Source of the DNA: a bacterium
GTDB taxonomy: Bacteria > Myxococcota > UBA727 > JAUIJE01
Reading direction: 5' to 3'
DNA length: 64,000 bases
Assembly (NCBI GenBank): GCA_030431455.1
Contig: JAUIJE010000007.1
Coordinates: forward strand, 248,001 to 312,000
Shown here one piece after another: positions 37,590 to 46,660 of the stretch (its first letter is position 1; every line of letters starts with the position of its first letter). The position numbers and the translations under genes were made by a program. The notes below the pieces were generated by a model that ran no database searches, had not been told where the DNA came from, and saw only the letters and a list, made by a program, of their open reading frames with translations.

Positions 37590-39017
37590 ATGCGACCGTG
37601 CTTGGTCCTGCTGCTCCTCGGGACGTCGTGTCTCGACGTCGACCTCGAGGGCCGGCCGTGCACCAGCCAGAACGACTGCGTCAAAGGGTATGTATGTGCA
37701 GGTCGCATCTGCTTCGCGGAGGACCGGCGGCCCACCGTGGACGAGCTTTTGACCTCACCGCTGTGCCACGCGGTCTTTCCCGCCGACGCGCAAGATGACC
37801 TCGAGCGGGGGGACGCGGTGGTGCTCGCCAGCGCCCTGCCCACCTCCTACGCCCCGAGCAACGGCGCCGATCGCGAACGCGCGGTCGCGCTCGCCGCCGA
37901 AGAGATCAACGAGGCCGGCGGCATCGGTGGCAAGCCGTTGGCCGTGCTCGCGTGCGACACCGCCAACGAGGCAGACCAGGCCACAGATGTGGTGCGGTTC
38001 GCGAGCGGCTTTGTCGGCGTCGACGCCATTGTGGGGTGCGCGTCCTCGACCAACACCGTGGCCGCGTTCACCGACGCGGCCCGCCCCGCGGGCACGGTGA
38101 TGATGAGCCCATCTGCGACCTCGGTGCGCCTGACCGCGTTGCCCGACGACGATTTGTTGTGGCGCACCGCGCCGTCGGACCAGGACCAAGGCGCCGCCCT
38201 CGCCCGGTTCGCGCTCTCCCGCGGCTACCAAACCGTGGCCGTGGTCCAACGCGATGACGCTTACGGCAACGGGCTCGAGGAGGTCTTCTTCGAGGCCTTG
38301 TGCACGGGGGGCTTCACCTGCGTGACCGGCCAGACCTACCTCGTCGAGCGGTACGCCCCGGACGCGAGCAGCCAAGACCTGCGCGGGATCTTGACCCAGC
38401 TTGCCACAGATTCGCCCGATGTGGTGGTCGTGTTTGGGCTCATCGCGGACGCCTCCGCCGTGCTCACCGAAGCGCTCCGCAACGACAACCTCGCCGAGGC
38501 CGACCTGCTCTTTTCCGACGGGGCGCGACAGCCCGCGCTCACCGACGCGGTGCGCACCGCCACCGACTGCGGCCGCGTGTTTGGCACCGGCCCATTGCCC
38601 CTGGACCGTGACGACGCCACGAGCGTGTACGGGCGGTTTGTGCGCCGGTACGAGGCCAAGTTCGACCGGGACGCGGGCCTGTTCACCGCGCACGCGTACG
38701 ACGCCACCTACGCCCTCGCCTACGGCTTGGCCGGGCGCGGCGAAGGCACCCTCCCCGCCGCCCTGCACCGTCTGGCGTCGGGCACACCGGTGGCGGTGGG
38801 GGCCAGCGAGTTTGCCGGCGCCCAGGCCGAACTCGCCGGCGGCGGGAGCATCGACCTCGTGGGCGCCTCGGGACCGGTCGATTTCGACGCCGCCGGGGAC
38901 GTGGCCGGCGACATCGGGTTGTGGCGGCTGGTCAGCAGCGGCACATCCTGTGACATTGTGGACGTGGGCCGTCTCTATGACGCGGCCACGGACACGTTCG
39001 ACATCCCGCCGCTCTGA
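37590..39017 (+). CDS. Periplasmic-binding-protein-like lipoprotein (LivJ-type fold)
   Basis: A 475-residue lipoprotein (LVLLLLGTSC, lipidated Cys14). A short cysteine-containing segment (about 20-40, CTSQNDCVKGYVCAGRICF) resembles the small Cys-rich modules common on myxobacterial surface proteins. Residues about 65-460 form a type 1 periplasmic binding fold (ADRERAVALAAEEINEAGGIGGKPL, VGCASSTNTVAA, GTVMMSPSATS, VVQRDDAYGNGLEEVF, FTAHAYDATYALAYGLAG) like branched-chain amino acid receptors. No ABC permease genes adjoin, so it may sense rather than transport. ATG at 37590 starts the signal peptide. Confidence 0.88.
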   Translation: MRPCLVLLLLGTSCLDVDLEGRPCTSQNDCVKGYVCAGRICFAEDRRPTVDELLTSPLCHAVFPADAQDDLERGDAVVLASALPTSYAPSNGADRERAVALAAEEINEAGGIGGKPLAVLACDTANEADQATDVVRFASGFVGVDAIVGCASSTNTVAAFTDAARPAGTVMMSPSATSVRLTALPDDDLLWRTAPSDQDQGAALARFALSRGYQTVAVVQRDDAYGNGLEEVFFEALCTGGFTCVTGQTYLVERYAPDASSQDLRGILTQLATDSPDVVVVFGLIADASAVLTEALRNDNLAEADLLFSDGARQPALTDAVRTATDCGRVFGTGPLPLDRDDATSVYGRFVRRYEAKFDRDAGLFTAHAYDATYALAYGLAGRGEGTLPAALHRLASGTPVAVGASEFAGAQAELAGGGSIDLVGASGPVDFDAAGDVAGDIGLWRLVSSGTSCDIVDVGRLYDAATDTFDIPPL

Positions 39018-39027
39018 GCGCGCGCGG

Positions 39028-39795
39028 TCACTCCATCCCGCTGAGCCACACCGTGACCCCCACCAGGGTCCCCGAGCCCACCAGGGCCGAGACCCCGACC
39101 ACCCCAGCCCCCGCCGCCACCAGACCCGCCGCGTTGGCCCAGGCGATGCGATCCTGGGCGTCGCGTTGCGTGCGCTGTTTGCTCTGGGCGAGCTGGTATT
39201 GGGCGAAGGCCCCGACCAAGGCGTAGGCGGCCACCGCCGCGCACGCGAGGCCCACCGCCAGCGCGCCGGTGGCGCCCACCCCGGTGGCGACCGCAGCGAC
39301 ATTGGGCGGCACCGGGGCCTGGGTCCGGGGAGCGCCCGCGTCCTGCTTGACCGGGGCCGGGGTCGGCTCGATGGGGGGCGGGGGCGCGGGCCGATCTGCG
39401 TCCGCCTCATCCTCCTGCACCCGGGACCGGGCCCGCGCGAACCGCTGCTCCACCGACGGCGGGACCGGCGTGGGCAGGAGGATGTCCGGGTCGCGCCGCA
39501 GCCCCTGCTCAAACGCGCGATCCGCCGCGCGCAGGTCCCCCAGCTGCCCATAGTTGATGCCCATCCACACGAACACCAACGCCCGCTCGTCGTCGCTGAG
39601 CGCGTCGTTCAAGGCCACGTCCTGGAGCCGGAAAATGGACTGCTCAAACTCCAGGTCGTTGTACAGCCCCACCGCTTCGACGAAGTCCGGGTCCTGTTCG
39701 ACCCCCATCGGCCCGGCCGAAGCCAGCCCCACACACGCGATGAGCACCCATGACCCGGTCACCGGTCGAGTGTAGTCGCGCCGGCCCTCGGTCAC
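39028..39795 (-). CDS. Exported TPR-like protein with C-terminal membrane segments
   Basis: A 255-residue protein of unknown function. An N-terminal signal-like stretch (GSWVLIACVGLASAG) is followed by TPR-like helices (about 38-100, AVGLYNDLEFEQSIFRLQDVAL, ERALVFVWMGINYGQLGDLRAADRAFEQGL). A Pro-rich linker and two or three hydrophobic segments toward the C-terminus come next. The start is uncertain between GTG 39795 (adds a basic n-region) and GTG 39762. It begins 8 bases after the stop of the kinase gene, so it is in one operon with it and could be a partner or output of the kinase. A similar TPR-plus-linker layout recurs in myxobacterial kinase operons. Confidence 0.7.
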   Translation of the reverse strand: MTEGRRDYTRPVTGSWVLIACVGLASAGPMGVEQDPDFVEAVGLYNDLEFEQSIFRLQDVALNDALSDDERALVFVWMGINYGQLGDLRAADRAFEQGLRRDPDILLPTPVPPSVEQRFARARSRVQEDEADADRPAPPPPIEPTPAPVKQDAGAPRTQAPVPPNVAAVATGVGATGALAVGLACAAVAAYALVGAFAQYQLAQSKQRTQRDAQDRIAWANAAGLVAAGAGVVGVSALVGSGTLVGVTVWLSGME

Positions 39796-39802
39796 AAACC
39801 GC

Positions 39803-41512
39803 TCAGTTCGGTCCCGCGCCGGTGTCCTCGGGCCGGGTGAAGTTCACCTTCACCCGCGCGGTCTGGTCCGCCTGCACCGTCACCGATTCTTCCCGCACCC
39901 GGTCGTCAAACCGCAATGTCACTGTGTAGCGACCCGCGGGCACGACCACGGGCAGAAACGGCGTGGTCCCAAGCGCGCGGGTCCCGATCGAGACCTTGGC
40001 GTAGGGCACGACCCGAAACTCGATGCGCCCGGTCCCCAGGGCGTCAAAGTCCGCGACCCCGTCCCGGATGGGCACGTCGTGCACGGATCCGTACTTCAGG
40101 TGACGCGCCCGCACCGTGCGCGCGCCCGGGGCCACGCCCCCGGGCGGAAGGTCCCACGTCACCGTGGGCGGCCCTTTGACCTCGACCGCGGCGCGCTTGA
40201 CCGGGCGCGGCTTGGCGGGTTTTGGCCCCGGGGCCGCGGCCGGCGCCGGCCCCGCGTCGGGCGTGCGCGGGCGCGGGACCGGGCTTGGCCCGGAAAGCAC
40301 CGGCCGCGGCGGGGGCACGCCGCGTTGCACCACCCGCGCCGGCTCGTCGGGGGCGGTCTCCGCCCGGACCAAAAGGGCCACCAACGCCGCGACCAGGCCG
40401 AGCCCGAGCAGCACCGCCACCGTCGTGCTCGCCGCCCGGCGCTCGGGACCGCCGACGTTGGTGCGCGTCCCGCTGCGAAACCGGCGCCGCCAGGCCACGG
40501 TCGAATCCGTGCGCCGCCCGTCGGGGGGCGTGACCTCGGTGACGGTGGGGTCCCCCGACGACAGGCCCCAATCGGCCTTGAGCTCGTCGATGTCTTTGGC
40601 CTGCGCGGCCTGCACCCGGGCCGCGAGGGCGGCCACCGACTCGGTCTGGTGGGGCGCGAGGGCGCGCGCCACGTTCGCGCCCCGCCGCGGTCGCGCCAGC
40701 GGCTCCTTTTCGAGCATTTGCGCGAGCAGGTCGACGACGTCATCGGGCAGCGCTTGCTGAAAGCCGATGGGCTCGTCGGGCAGGTCGTCGACGATGGCGT
40801 TCATGGTCGACAGCTCTGAGCCCCGGTCGAACGGTCGTCGTCGACACAGCGCCCAGTAGAGCGTGACCCCGAGGCTGAACAGGTCCGAGGCCGCGGTCAC
40901 CGGCTCCCCGCGCACTTGTTCGGGGGCCATGTACGGCACCTTGCCCTTGAGCTCGCCGGTCCGGGTCAGGGCCCCGCCCTTTTCCTCGCGGGCGATGCCG
41001 AAGTCGAGCAGCGTGACGGTACCGTCGACCGCGATCATGATGTTCTCGGGGCTGATGTCCCGGTGCACAAACCCCTCGCCCCGCTCGCCCGGCAGGTGAT
41101 GCAGGTGGTCGAGGGCCTCGGCGATCTCGCCCACGATGCGGGCGAGATGGGCCAAACCAATGGGTCTGCGTGCGAGCCACTCGCGGATCGCGAACTGTTT
41201 GAGCGTCAGCCCATCGATGTAGGCCATGGCCAAAAACGGCCGGCCGCGATCCTCGCCGAGCTCGTGGGTGCGCACCACGTGCGGGTGGTCGATGGTGAGC
41301 GCGACCTTGGCCTCGCGGCGAAACATCTCGACGAAGCGCGCGTCGACCAACAGGTGGGGCAGCAACCGCTTGATCACCACCGGTGATGCATGGTCGTCGT
41401 GCTCGGCCAAGAACACCTCGGCCATGCCCCCGGTGGCCAGGCGGCGAATCACCCGGTAGGCGCCGATGGCCTCGGGCACCGCGTCGTCGGCAGGGGGGGC
41501 ACCGCTGGCCAT
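39803..41512 (-). CDS. Transmembrane Ser/Thr protein kinase with PEGA domain
   Basis: A 569-residue Hanks-type kinase. The ATP loop is LATGGMAEVFLAE, the beta-3 lysine is Lys48 and the helix-C glutamate is Glu67. The catalytic loop is HRDISPENIMI (Asp152), followed by DFG at 170-172 and MAPEQ near 195-199, so all catalytic residues are present. A juxtamembrane region and a single membrane helix (about 362-383) lead to a Pro-rich extracytoplasmic part. The end is a PEGA-type domain (VVPYAKVSIGTRALGTTPFLPVVVPAGRYTVTL). ATG at 41512 is used, not the TTG two codons upstream. It is the first gene of an operon with the TPR protein. Target unknown. Confidence 0.93.
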   Translation of the reverse strand: MASGAPPADDAVPEAIGAYRVIRRLATGGMAEVFLAEHDDHASPVVIKRLLPHLLVDARFVEMFRREAKVALTIDHPHVVRTHELGEDRGRPFLAMAYIDGLTLKQFAIREWLARRPIGLAHLARIVGEIAEALDHLHHLPGERGEGFVHRDISPENIMIAVDGTVTLLDFGIAREEKGGALTRTGELKGKVPYMAPEQVRGEPVTAASDLFSLGVTLYWALCRRRPFDRGSELSTMNAIVDDLPDEPIGFQQALPDDVVDLLAQMLEKEPLARPRRGANVARALAPHQTESVAALAARVQAAQAKDIDELKADWGLSSGDPTVTEVTPPDGRRTDSTVAWRRRFRSGTRTNVGGPERRAASTTVAVLLGLGLVAALVALLVRAETAPDEPARVVQRGVPPPRPVLSGPSPVPRPRTPDAGPAPAAAPGPKPAKPRPVKRAAVEVKGPPTVTWDLPPGGVAPGARTVRARHLKYGSVHDVPIRDGVADFDALGTGRIEFRVVPYAKVSIGTRALGTTPFLPVVVPAGRYTVTLRFDDRVREESVTVQADQTARVKVNFTRPEDTGAGPN

Positions 41513-41527
41513 GGGCAAAGCTAGCCC

Positions 41528-41560
41528 AAAAAAAACGGGAGGCCATCGCCTCCCGTTTTT
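41528..41560 (-). terminator. Strong bidirectional terminator after the FecR gene
   Basis: CGGGAGGC, loop CATC, GCCTCCCG, flanked by A/T runs on both sides. On the minus strand an eight-T run follows the stem, directly downstream of the FecR-domain gene, so the LPP20-FlgT-FecR transcript ends here. Confidence 0.92.
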
Positions 41561-41575
41561 GGGTCGAGGACCGAC

Positions 41576-42358
41576 TCAGTATGCGTCGCAATTCCCCGAA
41601 TCGCAGGCGAGGTTCCAGTTGACCCACTCGGGGTCTTCCAGCTTGTCGCTCTCGGCGGTGAACGCGGAGGCCGCGTCCATGGTGCCGTCGGCGCCGACCT
41701 TCACCGTCATCAACTCCTTCACCACTTGCTCCCACTGCTTTTTGGAAATCTCCGCGAACGGCCGCGCGATTTCCTTGCGGTTGGGGTTGATGGGGCCCAC
41801 CGGCTGGCCCTTGTCGGGACCCTCCGAGAAGTGCGGGGCGTTGCTCACCGCCACCGCACCGTCGTAGACCTTCACCACCGTGGCGTTGTCGCTGTCGACG
41901 TTGACCCGGAACACGGTGCCCCGCACCCCGGCGACGGCGTTTTGGGACTTGACCTCGAATTTGGCATCAGAGCCCACCAGCTTCGAGACCTTCGCCCACG
42001 CCTTGCCCCCGACGAGTTGGGCCGACACCTCGACCTTTTTGGCCTTGGTGTTGAAGCCCGCCTCTTTCACGTGCAGCAAGGAGCTCGGCCCCAAGCGCAG
42101 CACGCTGCCGTCGGGAAAGGTCAACTCCGCGCGGGAGTTTTCGCCGGTGCGCACAAAGCTTCCCGGGGTGACCTTCTTGTTCCGCTTCAGCCGCTTGAAC
42201 GGCCCGTCGGTTTTCTTGCCCGTCTCCACCGTGCCCTTGACGAAGGTCGCCTTGGGACCGGCCGGCTTCGCCCAGGCCGAGGCCGGCACGAAGGCGAGCG
42301 CCAAGCCGGCGAAGAGCGTCGCCGCCAGAGCACTATTTTTTTGGTTCCACGAAAACAC
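41576..42358 (-). CDS. Exported FecR-domain protein
   Basis: A 260-residue secreted protein. A signal peptide (NQKNSALAATLFAGLALAFVPASAWA) is followed by a FecR domain (about 36-165: ATFVKGTVE, VRTGENSRAELTFPDGSVLRLGPSS, GGKAWAKVSKLVGSDAKFEVKSQNAVAGVRGTVFRV). The last 90 residues are charged and end with two cysteines near the terminus (ACDSGNCDAY) that could form a disulfide. No sigma factor is adjacent, so this is not a FecR anti-sigma but one of the free periplasmic/outer-membrane FecR proteins. GTG start with GGAGG 6 bases upstream. It is the last gene of a three-gene operon. Confidence 0.88.
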   Translation of the reverse strand: MFSWNQKNSALAATLFAGLALAFVPASAWAKPAGPKATFVKGTVETGKKTDGPFKRLKRNKKVTPGSFVRTGENSRAELTFPDGSVLRLGPSSLLHVKEAGFNTKAKKVEVSAQLVGGKAWAKVSKLVGSDAKFEVKSQNAVAGVRGTVFRVNVDSDNATVVKVYDGAVAVSNAPHFSEGPDKGQPVGPINPNRKEIARPFAEISKKQWEQVVKELMTVKVGADGTMDAASAFTAESDKLEDPEWVNWNLACDSGNCDAY

Positions 42359-42366
42359 GGGGCCTC

Positions 42367-43596
42367 CTACTTCAGCTCGAGGATGACGCGACCGCGCACA
42401 ACCTCGAGGACTTCGACGCGTCCTTTGCCGTACTTCTTGCCGTCGATCTCCGCCGCGAGACGATCCGCCCCGCCCTCGAGTTCAACGTCCAAAAACGCGG
42501 TCCCGGACTTCAGTTTCTTCTGCGTCACCTTGCTGCCTTTGATTTGCTTCTCGACACCGGTGCGGAACGACTTGGCCAACGCGTAGTTTTTCACCCCACG
42601 CACCTCGACCTCGATCTTGTTGGCGTTCACCATTTGGTTCTGCCACTCGGCCGCGATCTTGGCGTAGAGACCACCCACCGCGCAATCGACGACGCCATCA
42701 CTCGATGCCGGGCACCCGCCCCGGGTGAACGCCTTCGGTTGACCGGCCTTCTCCTCGTCCTCGTAGTTGTCCTTGTACCGGGCCGCGCGGTTCTTCACCG
42801 CTTGGCCGGCGTTGAGGGCCCCGAGGCCTTGGGTCGAATCCGACGCCGCGACTTCGATCTCCCCGGTCTCGAGGTTGATCAAGCGCAGGTCGACCCCCAG
42901 CGAGTAGTTCTTCAGCGGCGAGTTTTTGATCACCGGACCGTTGTCGATGACCCACCCCTTGCCAAACACTGCATAGTCGGCGCGCACGTTCTTCACGATC
43001 TTGTCCATCTGCTCCTTGGTGAAGTCGCCATCGGAGGTGGCGGTCACCTTCACGCCGGACTCGACGAGGGTGAAGCAGTTGTCCAAGAAGTGTTCGGTGA
43101 CCTTCTGCTCGAGGGGCCCGCGCACGCCGGTGCCCGACGCGAACGCCTGGTTGGCGTCGCCGACCTTCTCGACCATGATGATCGTGACCTTGGGGTCGGT
43201 GTTGGCCTTGACCACCGAGCAAATGGCGTCCTCGAGCTTCTCCGGCACCACCTTGGCGGTGAGGTCGATGGCGGCGACGCCATCTTTGTAGCGGGGCTTG
43301 CCCCACTGCGGCTCGACGATGGCCCCGCGCGCGTTGGTCACAATCTCGTCGCTGACGAGTTGAAAGTTCTGCACGATGGTCTGGGACACGACGCTCACCC
43401 CGCCGGCCTTTTCAATGACCTTGCGCATGGCGTCTTTCTTGGCTTGTTTGAGAGCTTCGGATTTGTCGCCATCGATGATGGCGGCTTCCCCCGTCGCGGT
43501 TGCGGCTTTGATTTTTGCATGGGCGGCGCCACCGAGGCCGAGGCTCAAGGCGAAGGCGAGCGGAGCCACCACTTTCTTCAGATTGATGAACTGCAT
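42367..43596 (-). CDS. Exported FlgT-like protein
   Basis: A 409-residue secreted protein. After the signal peptide (VVAPLAFALSLGLGGAAHA), residues about 32-115 match the FlgT N-terminal domain (ATGEAAIIDGDKSEALKQAKKDAMRKVIEKAGG, IVTNARGAIVEPQWGKPRYKDGVAAIDLTAKVV). The middle (about 130-300) resembles a CsgG/FlgT-M fold, and the C-terminus repeats a small domain (IEVEVRGVKNYALAKSFRTGVEKQIKG). FlgT organises the H-ring of Vibrio flagella, but no flagellar gene is near. Related proteins occur in non-flagellated deltaproteobacteria as envelope proteins. GAGAGGAG precedes the ATG. Confidence 0.85.
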   Translation of the reverse strand: MQFINLKKVVAPLAFALSLGLGGAAHAKIKAATATGEAAIIDGDKSEALKQAKKDAMRKVIEKAGGVSVVSQTIVQNFQLVSDEIVTNARGAIVEPQWGKPRYKDGVAAIDLTAKVVPEKLEDAICSVVKANTDPKVTIIMVEKVGDANQAFASGTGVRGPLEQKVTEHFLDNCFTLVESGVKVTATSDGDFTKEQMDKIVKNVRADYAVFGKGWVIDNGPVIKNSPLKNYSLGVDLRLINLETGEIEVAASDSTQGLGALNAGQAVKNRAARYKDNYEDEEKAGQPKAFTRGGCPASSDGVVDCAVGGLYAKIAAEWQNQMVNANKIEVEVRGVKNYALAKSFRTGVEKQIKGSKVTQKKLKSGTAFLDVELEGGADRLAAEIDGKKYGKGRVEVLEVVRGRVILELK

Positions 43597-43618
43597 TTTG
43601 AACTCCTCTCCTTCGCCC

Positions 43619-44446
43619 TTAGTCCATCACGATGACGACTTTGCCTTCTCGCAAGAACGAGAGGTCAGTCGAGGAATCGCGCAGTTTATCGGCGTCGGCG
43701 TTTGAAATGACGAGGTCGGTCTTGCTCTTTTTGGCCAGGCGCAGCGCCTTGACCACCAGCGGCGTCTTGCCGACCAGCTCGTTGTCCTTGGCTTCGGCGA
43801 CGTCGCTCACGTAGACCGCGATGCCGCCCTCTTTGAGACCATCCTCACCCACGAACGCGGAGGAGAACACCTCTTTGCCCTTCTCGTCGACGATCCTGGG
43901 CGCGATCGAGGGGTCGGCGCTCAGCCCTTTGGCGTTCACCACCAGACCGGTGTAGGTCTTGGCCCCGGTGGTGGGCACCGGCTTTTGTTTCTTCGCCGGC
44001 TTGACGTTCAATGCCGAGGTCAGCTTTTCGTCCAATGGCATTTGCACGACCACGTCGACGGAGCCGTCGTTGTAGTACCGGGTGTCGACCCGCTGCGCCC
44101 CCATCACCAGGCCTTGGACCTTGGCTTTGATGGTGCCGTTGCTCAGCACGTCGCCCGCGCTGCGCTTGCTGTCGAGCTGAATGCCCTTCACCGTTTCGAG
44201 AATGTTGCGGTACGCGTCGACGGTGGCGGCGCGTTCAGCGTTGAGACGAGCAACCGCCACCGGTCCGTCCTTGAGGTTGGCCGCAGCCGACCCCGTGGCG
44301 GTGATGGTGTTGTTGCTCCAGTTGATTTCCCCGTGGCCCACTTTCTGAACCACGTCTCCACCTTTCCCGTTCTGCGCCGCCGCCGGCATGGCGACGAGCA
44401 GAGCAAGGAAGGCGGAAGCGAAAACTTTTTTCCGCGCAATGTGCAT
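43619..44446 (-). CDS. Exported LPP20/FlgP-like protein
   Basis: A 275-residue secreted protein, first gene of the FlgT/FecR operon. The signal peptide ends AMPAAA. The LPP20-type core (about 30-150) shows INWSNNTITATGSAAANL, VARLNAERAATVDAYRNILETVKGIQLDS and YYNDGSVDVVVQMPLDEKL. The second half has GLVVNAKGLSADPSIAPRIVDEKGKEVF, a beta-rich module seen in FlgP-like proteins. There is no lipobox cysteine, unlike Helicobacter LPP20. The start is ATG 44446 with GGGAGG upstream; the longer open frame is non-coding. Together with the next two genes it probably forms an outer-envelope assembly. Confidence 0.85.
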   Translation of the reverse strand: MHIARKKVFASAFLALLVAMPAAAQNGKGGDVVQKVGHGEINWSNNTITATGSAAANLKDGPVAVARLNAERAATVDAYRNILETVKGIQLDSKRSAGDVLSNGTIKAKVQGLVMGAQRVDTRYYNDGSVDVVVQMPLDEKLTSALNVKPAKKQKPVPTTGAKTYTGLVVNAKGLSADPSIAPRIVDEKGKEVFSSAFVGEDGLKEGGIAVYVSDVAEAKDNELVGKTPLVVKALRLAKKSKTDLVISNADADKLRDSSTDLSFLREGKVVIVMD

Positions 44447-44802
44447 GATGCTTTTCCTCCCAGAAGCCCGAATAGAAGAGTGTTGAAAAATGACCGCCAT
44501 GATTACCTGCAATCCGATGGGGCCAACAATGAGACCCAAAACTCGCAATGGTAATGTCGGCGACGGTCCTCGGCCTTTGAAGTGAGCAGGCTCACCGCGT
44601 CTCGGACAGTCACAGGGTGCCTTGCTTCACAGTTCATCGTCGAAATCCTCAGCCTCAATCGCCGGTTGGCGGTTTTGTGCTGGGACTTGACGAGGGGGCC
44701 GAAGAAGCGATTCAAAAATTCTCAGGGTTTTTTTCGCAGGGATCCGAATAAAACCCAACCACCCAATTTCTCAGGGCTTTTGGGGTGTGACCGGCCACAC
44801 GG
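44447..44802. promoter_or_regulatory. Intergenic leader of the LPP20/FlgT/FecR operon and 3' region of guaA
   Basis: This 356-base gap has no gene but is markedly more AT-rich than its surroundings. It must hold the promoter of the minus-strand LPP20 operon and the end of guaA transcription. Two copies of TTCTCAGGG followed by T-rich sequence lie near 44718-44732 and 44771-44785. The second is 17 bases past the guaA stop. I could not assign convincing -35/-10 boxes. Confidence 0.5.
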
Positions 44803-46356
44803 TCATTCCCACTCGATGGTCGCGGGGGGCTTGCTGGAGATGTCGTACACGACCCGGTTCACCCCCGAGACCTCGTTGATGATGCGAGTCGACATCCGCC
44901 CCAACACCTCGTGCGGGACCTCGCCGAAATCGGCGGTCATCCCGTCGGTGCTCTGCACCGTGCGCACGCAGACCGTCTCTTCGTAGGTCCGGGCATCGCC
45001 CATCACCCCGACGCTGCGCACCGGGAGCAGCACCGCGAACCACTGCCAAAGGGACGATCGCGGCATCGCCCCGGATTCGAATCCACGGTCGATCTCTTCC
45101 CGGACGATGCGGTCCGCCTGTCGCACCAGGTGAAGCCGGGCCTTGTCGATGGGGCCGATGATGCGGATGGCGAGGCCGGGACCGGGGAACGGCTGCCGCT
45201 CGACCACGTGCGGGGGCAGGCCCATGGTGCGCCCGACCTCGCGGACCTCGTCCTTGAACAGCTCGCGCAGGGGCTCCACCAGCGCCAGCTTCATGTGCTC
45301 GGGCAGGCCCCCGACGTTGTGGTGGGACTTGATGGTGGCGCTCGGCCCTTTGAACGACACCGACTCGATGACGTCGGGGTAAAGCGTGCCCTGCCCCAGG
45401 AAGGCCGCGCCCGGGATGCCCTGGGCCGCCTCGTCGAACACCTCGATGAAGGTGTGGCCAATGCGTTTGCGTTTGACCTCGGGGTCGGCCACGCCTTCGA
45501 GGGCGGCCAAGAAGCGGTCTTCGGCATCGACCACCCGGAGCTCCGATTCGGCGAAGGCATCTTTGAACAGCGCGCGCACCTCCTCGATTTCGCCGGCGCG
45601 GTGAAGCCCGTGGTTCACGTAGATACAATGCAACTGTGGCCCGATGGCGCGAGCGATCAGGGCCGCGGCCACCGATGAATCGACCCCGCCGGACAGACCC
45701 ATCACCACCTGGGCGTCCCCCACCTGCTCCTTGATGCGGGACACGGATTCGTCGATGAAGCTCTCCATGCGCCAGTCCGCGGACAGGCCGCAGAGGTCGA
45801 CCAGGAAGTTGGACAGGATGCGCCGGCCGCACGGGGTGTGGTGCACCTCGGGATGAAACTGCACGCCGTAGTGGCGTGCCTTGTCAAACGCCACCGCCGC
45901 GGTGGGGCATGTCTCGCTGTGCGCAATGGCTTTGCCTGTGTCGGGCAGGACTTTGACCTGGTCCCCGTGACTCATCCACACGCGTTCTTCCTCGCTGAGC
46001 CCCGCGAACAACGGGTGCGCAGCGTCGAGGTGAAGGTCGCGTCGACCGAACTCGCGCTCGGGGGATGGCTCGACGCGGCCCCCTTGGTGGTTGACCAACA
46101 GCTGCATCCCGTAACAGATGCCGAGGAGCGGGACCCCGAGCGCCCAGACCGCTTCGTCGGCGCGGGGGGCGATGTGTTCGGTGGTGCTGCTCGGTCCGCC
46201 GGACAGGATGATCGCGGCCGGCGCGAAGGCCCGAATGTCGTCGGCGGAGGCGGTGCCGGGGTGAATCTCGCAGTACACGTTCAGTTCGCGCACGCGGCGG
46301 GCGATGAGCTGGGTGGTCTGCGAACCGAAGTCGAGGATCAAAACGCGCTGGTGCAT
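44803..46356 (-). CDS. guaA: GMP synthase (glutamine-hydrolysing)
   Basis: Converts XMP to GMP with ATP and glutamine. It has 517 residues: a class I glutamine amidotransferase domain (nucleophile Cys81 in GICYGMQ, His168 and Glu170 in FHPEVHH), the ATP-pyrophosphatase domain with the PP-loop SGGVDSS at 222-228, and the C-terminal dimerisation domain (MTADFGEVPHEVLGRMSTRIINEVSGVNRVVYDISSKPPATIEWE region). The start at 46356 matches the family N-terminus (HQRVLILDFGSQ). guaB is not adjacent. The tRNA genes begin about 100 bases upstream on the opposite strand. Confidence 0.97.
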   Translation of the reverse strand: MHQRVLILDFGSQTTQLIARRVRELNVYCEIHPGTASADDIRAFAPAAIILSGGPSSTTEHIAPRADEAVWALGVPLLGICYGMQLLVNHQGGRVEPSPEREFGRRDLHLDAAHPLFAGLSEEERVWMSHGDQVKVLPDTGKAIAHSETCPTAAVAFDKARHYGVQFHPEVHHTPCGRRILSNFLVDLCGLSADWRMESFIDESVSRIKEQVGDAQVVMGLSGGVDSSVAAALIARAIGPQLHCIYVNHGLHRAGEIEEVRALFKDAFAESELRVVDAEDRFLAALEGVADPEVKRKRIGHTFIEVFDEAAQGIPGAAFLGQGTLYPDVIESVSFKGPSATIKSHHNVGGLPEHMKLALVEPLRELFKDEVREVGRTMGLPPHVVERQPFPGPGLAIRIIGPIDKARLHLVRQADRIVREEIDRGFESGAMPRSSLWQWFAVLLPVRSVGVMGDARTYEETVCVRTVQSTDGMTADFGEVPHEVLGRMSTRIINEVSGVNRVVYDISSKPPATIEWE

Positions 46357-46458
46357 GGGGTCTGCATAGCCTTGTGGACGCGGGCTGCAAACGTTCGCGG
46401 AGACGAGCCGGCGTGCGAATATTGACTTGTGTTTGTCACGGCCGTACGACGACCGCGC

Positions 46459-46531
46459 GCTGGCGTAGCTCAATTGGTAGAGCACCTGCCTTGTAAGCAG
46501 GGGGTTAGGGGTTCAAGTCCCCTCGCCAGCT
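46459..46531 (+). tRNA. tRNA-Thr (TGT)
   Basis: A 73-base cloverleaf with acceptor GCTGGCG/CGCCAGC and D-arm GCTCAATTGGTAGAGC. The anticodon loop CTTGTAA (anticodon TGT) is closed by CCTGC/GCAGG, and the T-arm is GGGGTTCAAGTCCCC. No CCA is encoded. A weak hairpin followed by TTTT at 46590-46615 may end the transcript. Confidence 0.97.
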
Positions 46532-46589
46532 TTGTGTGACCAAGGTTTGTGTGGGTTGGGGAGCGGTACCGCGACGACAGAACAGAAAC

Positions 46590-46615
46590 GGAAGCGCCGT
46601 TTGCGCTTTCCTTTT
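46590..46615 (+). terminator. Weak terminator/attenuator after tRNA-Thr
   Basis: GGAAGCGC pairs with GCGCTTTCC (one bulge) and is followed by CTTTT. It lies between tRNA-Thr and the small gene, so it may partially separate their expression. Confidence 0.4.
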
Positions 46616-46660
46616 GGTTGGAAGCAGTTAAGGTACCAGCGAGTCTTGGAGGCTTTGAGA

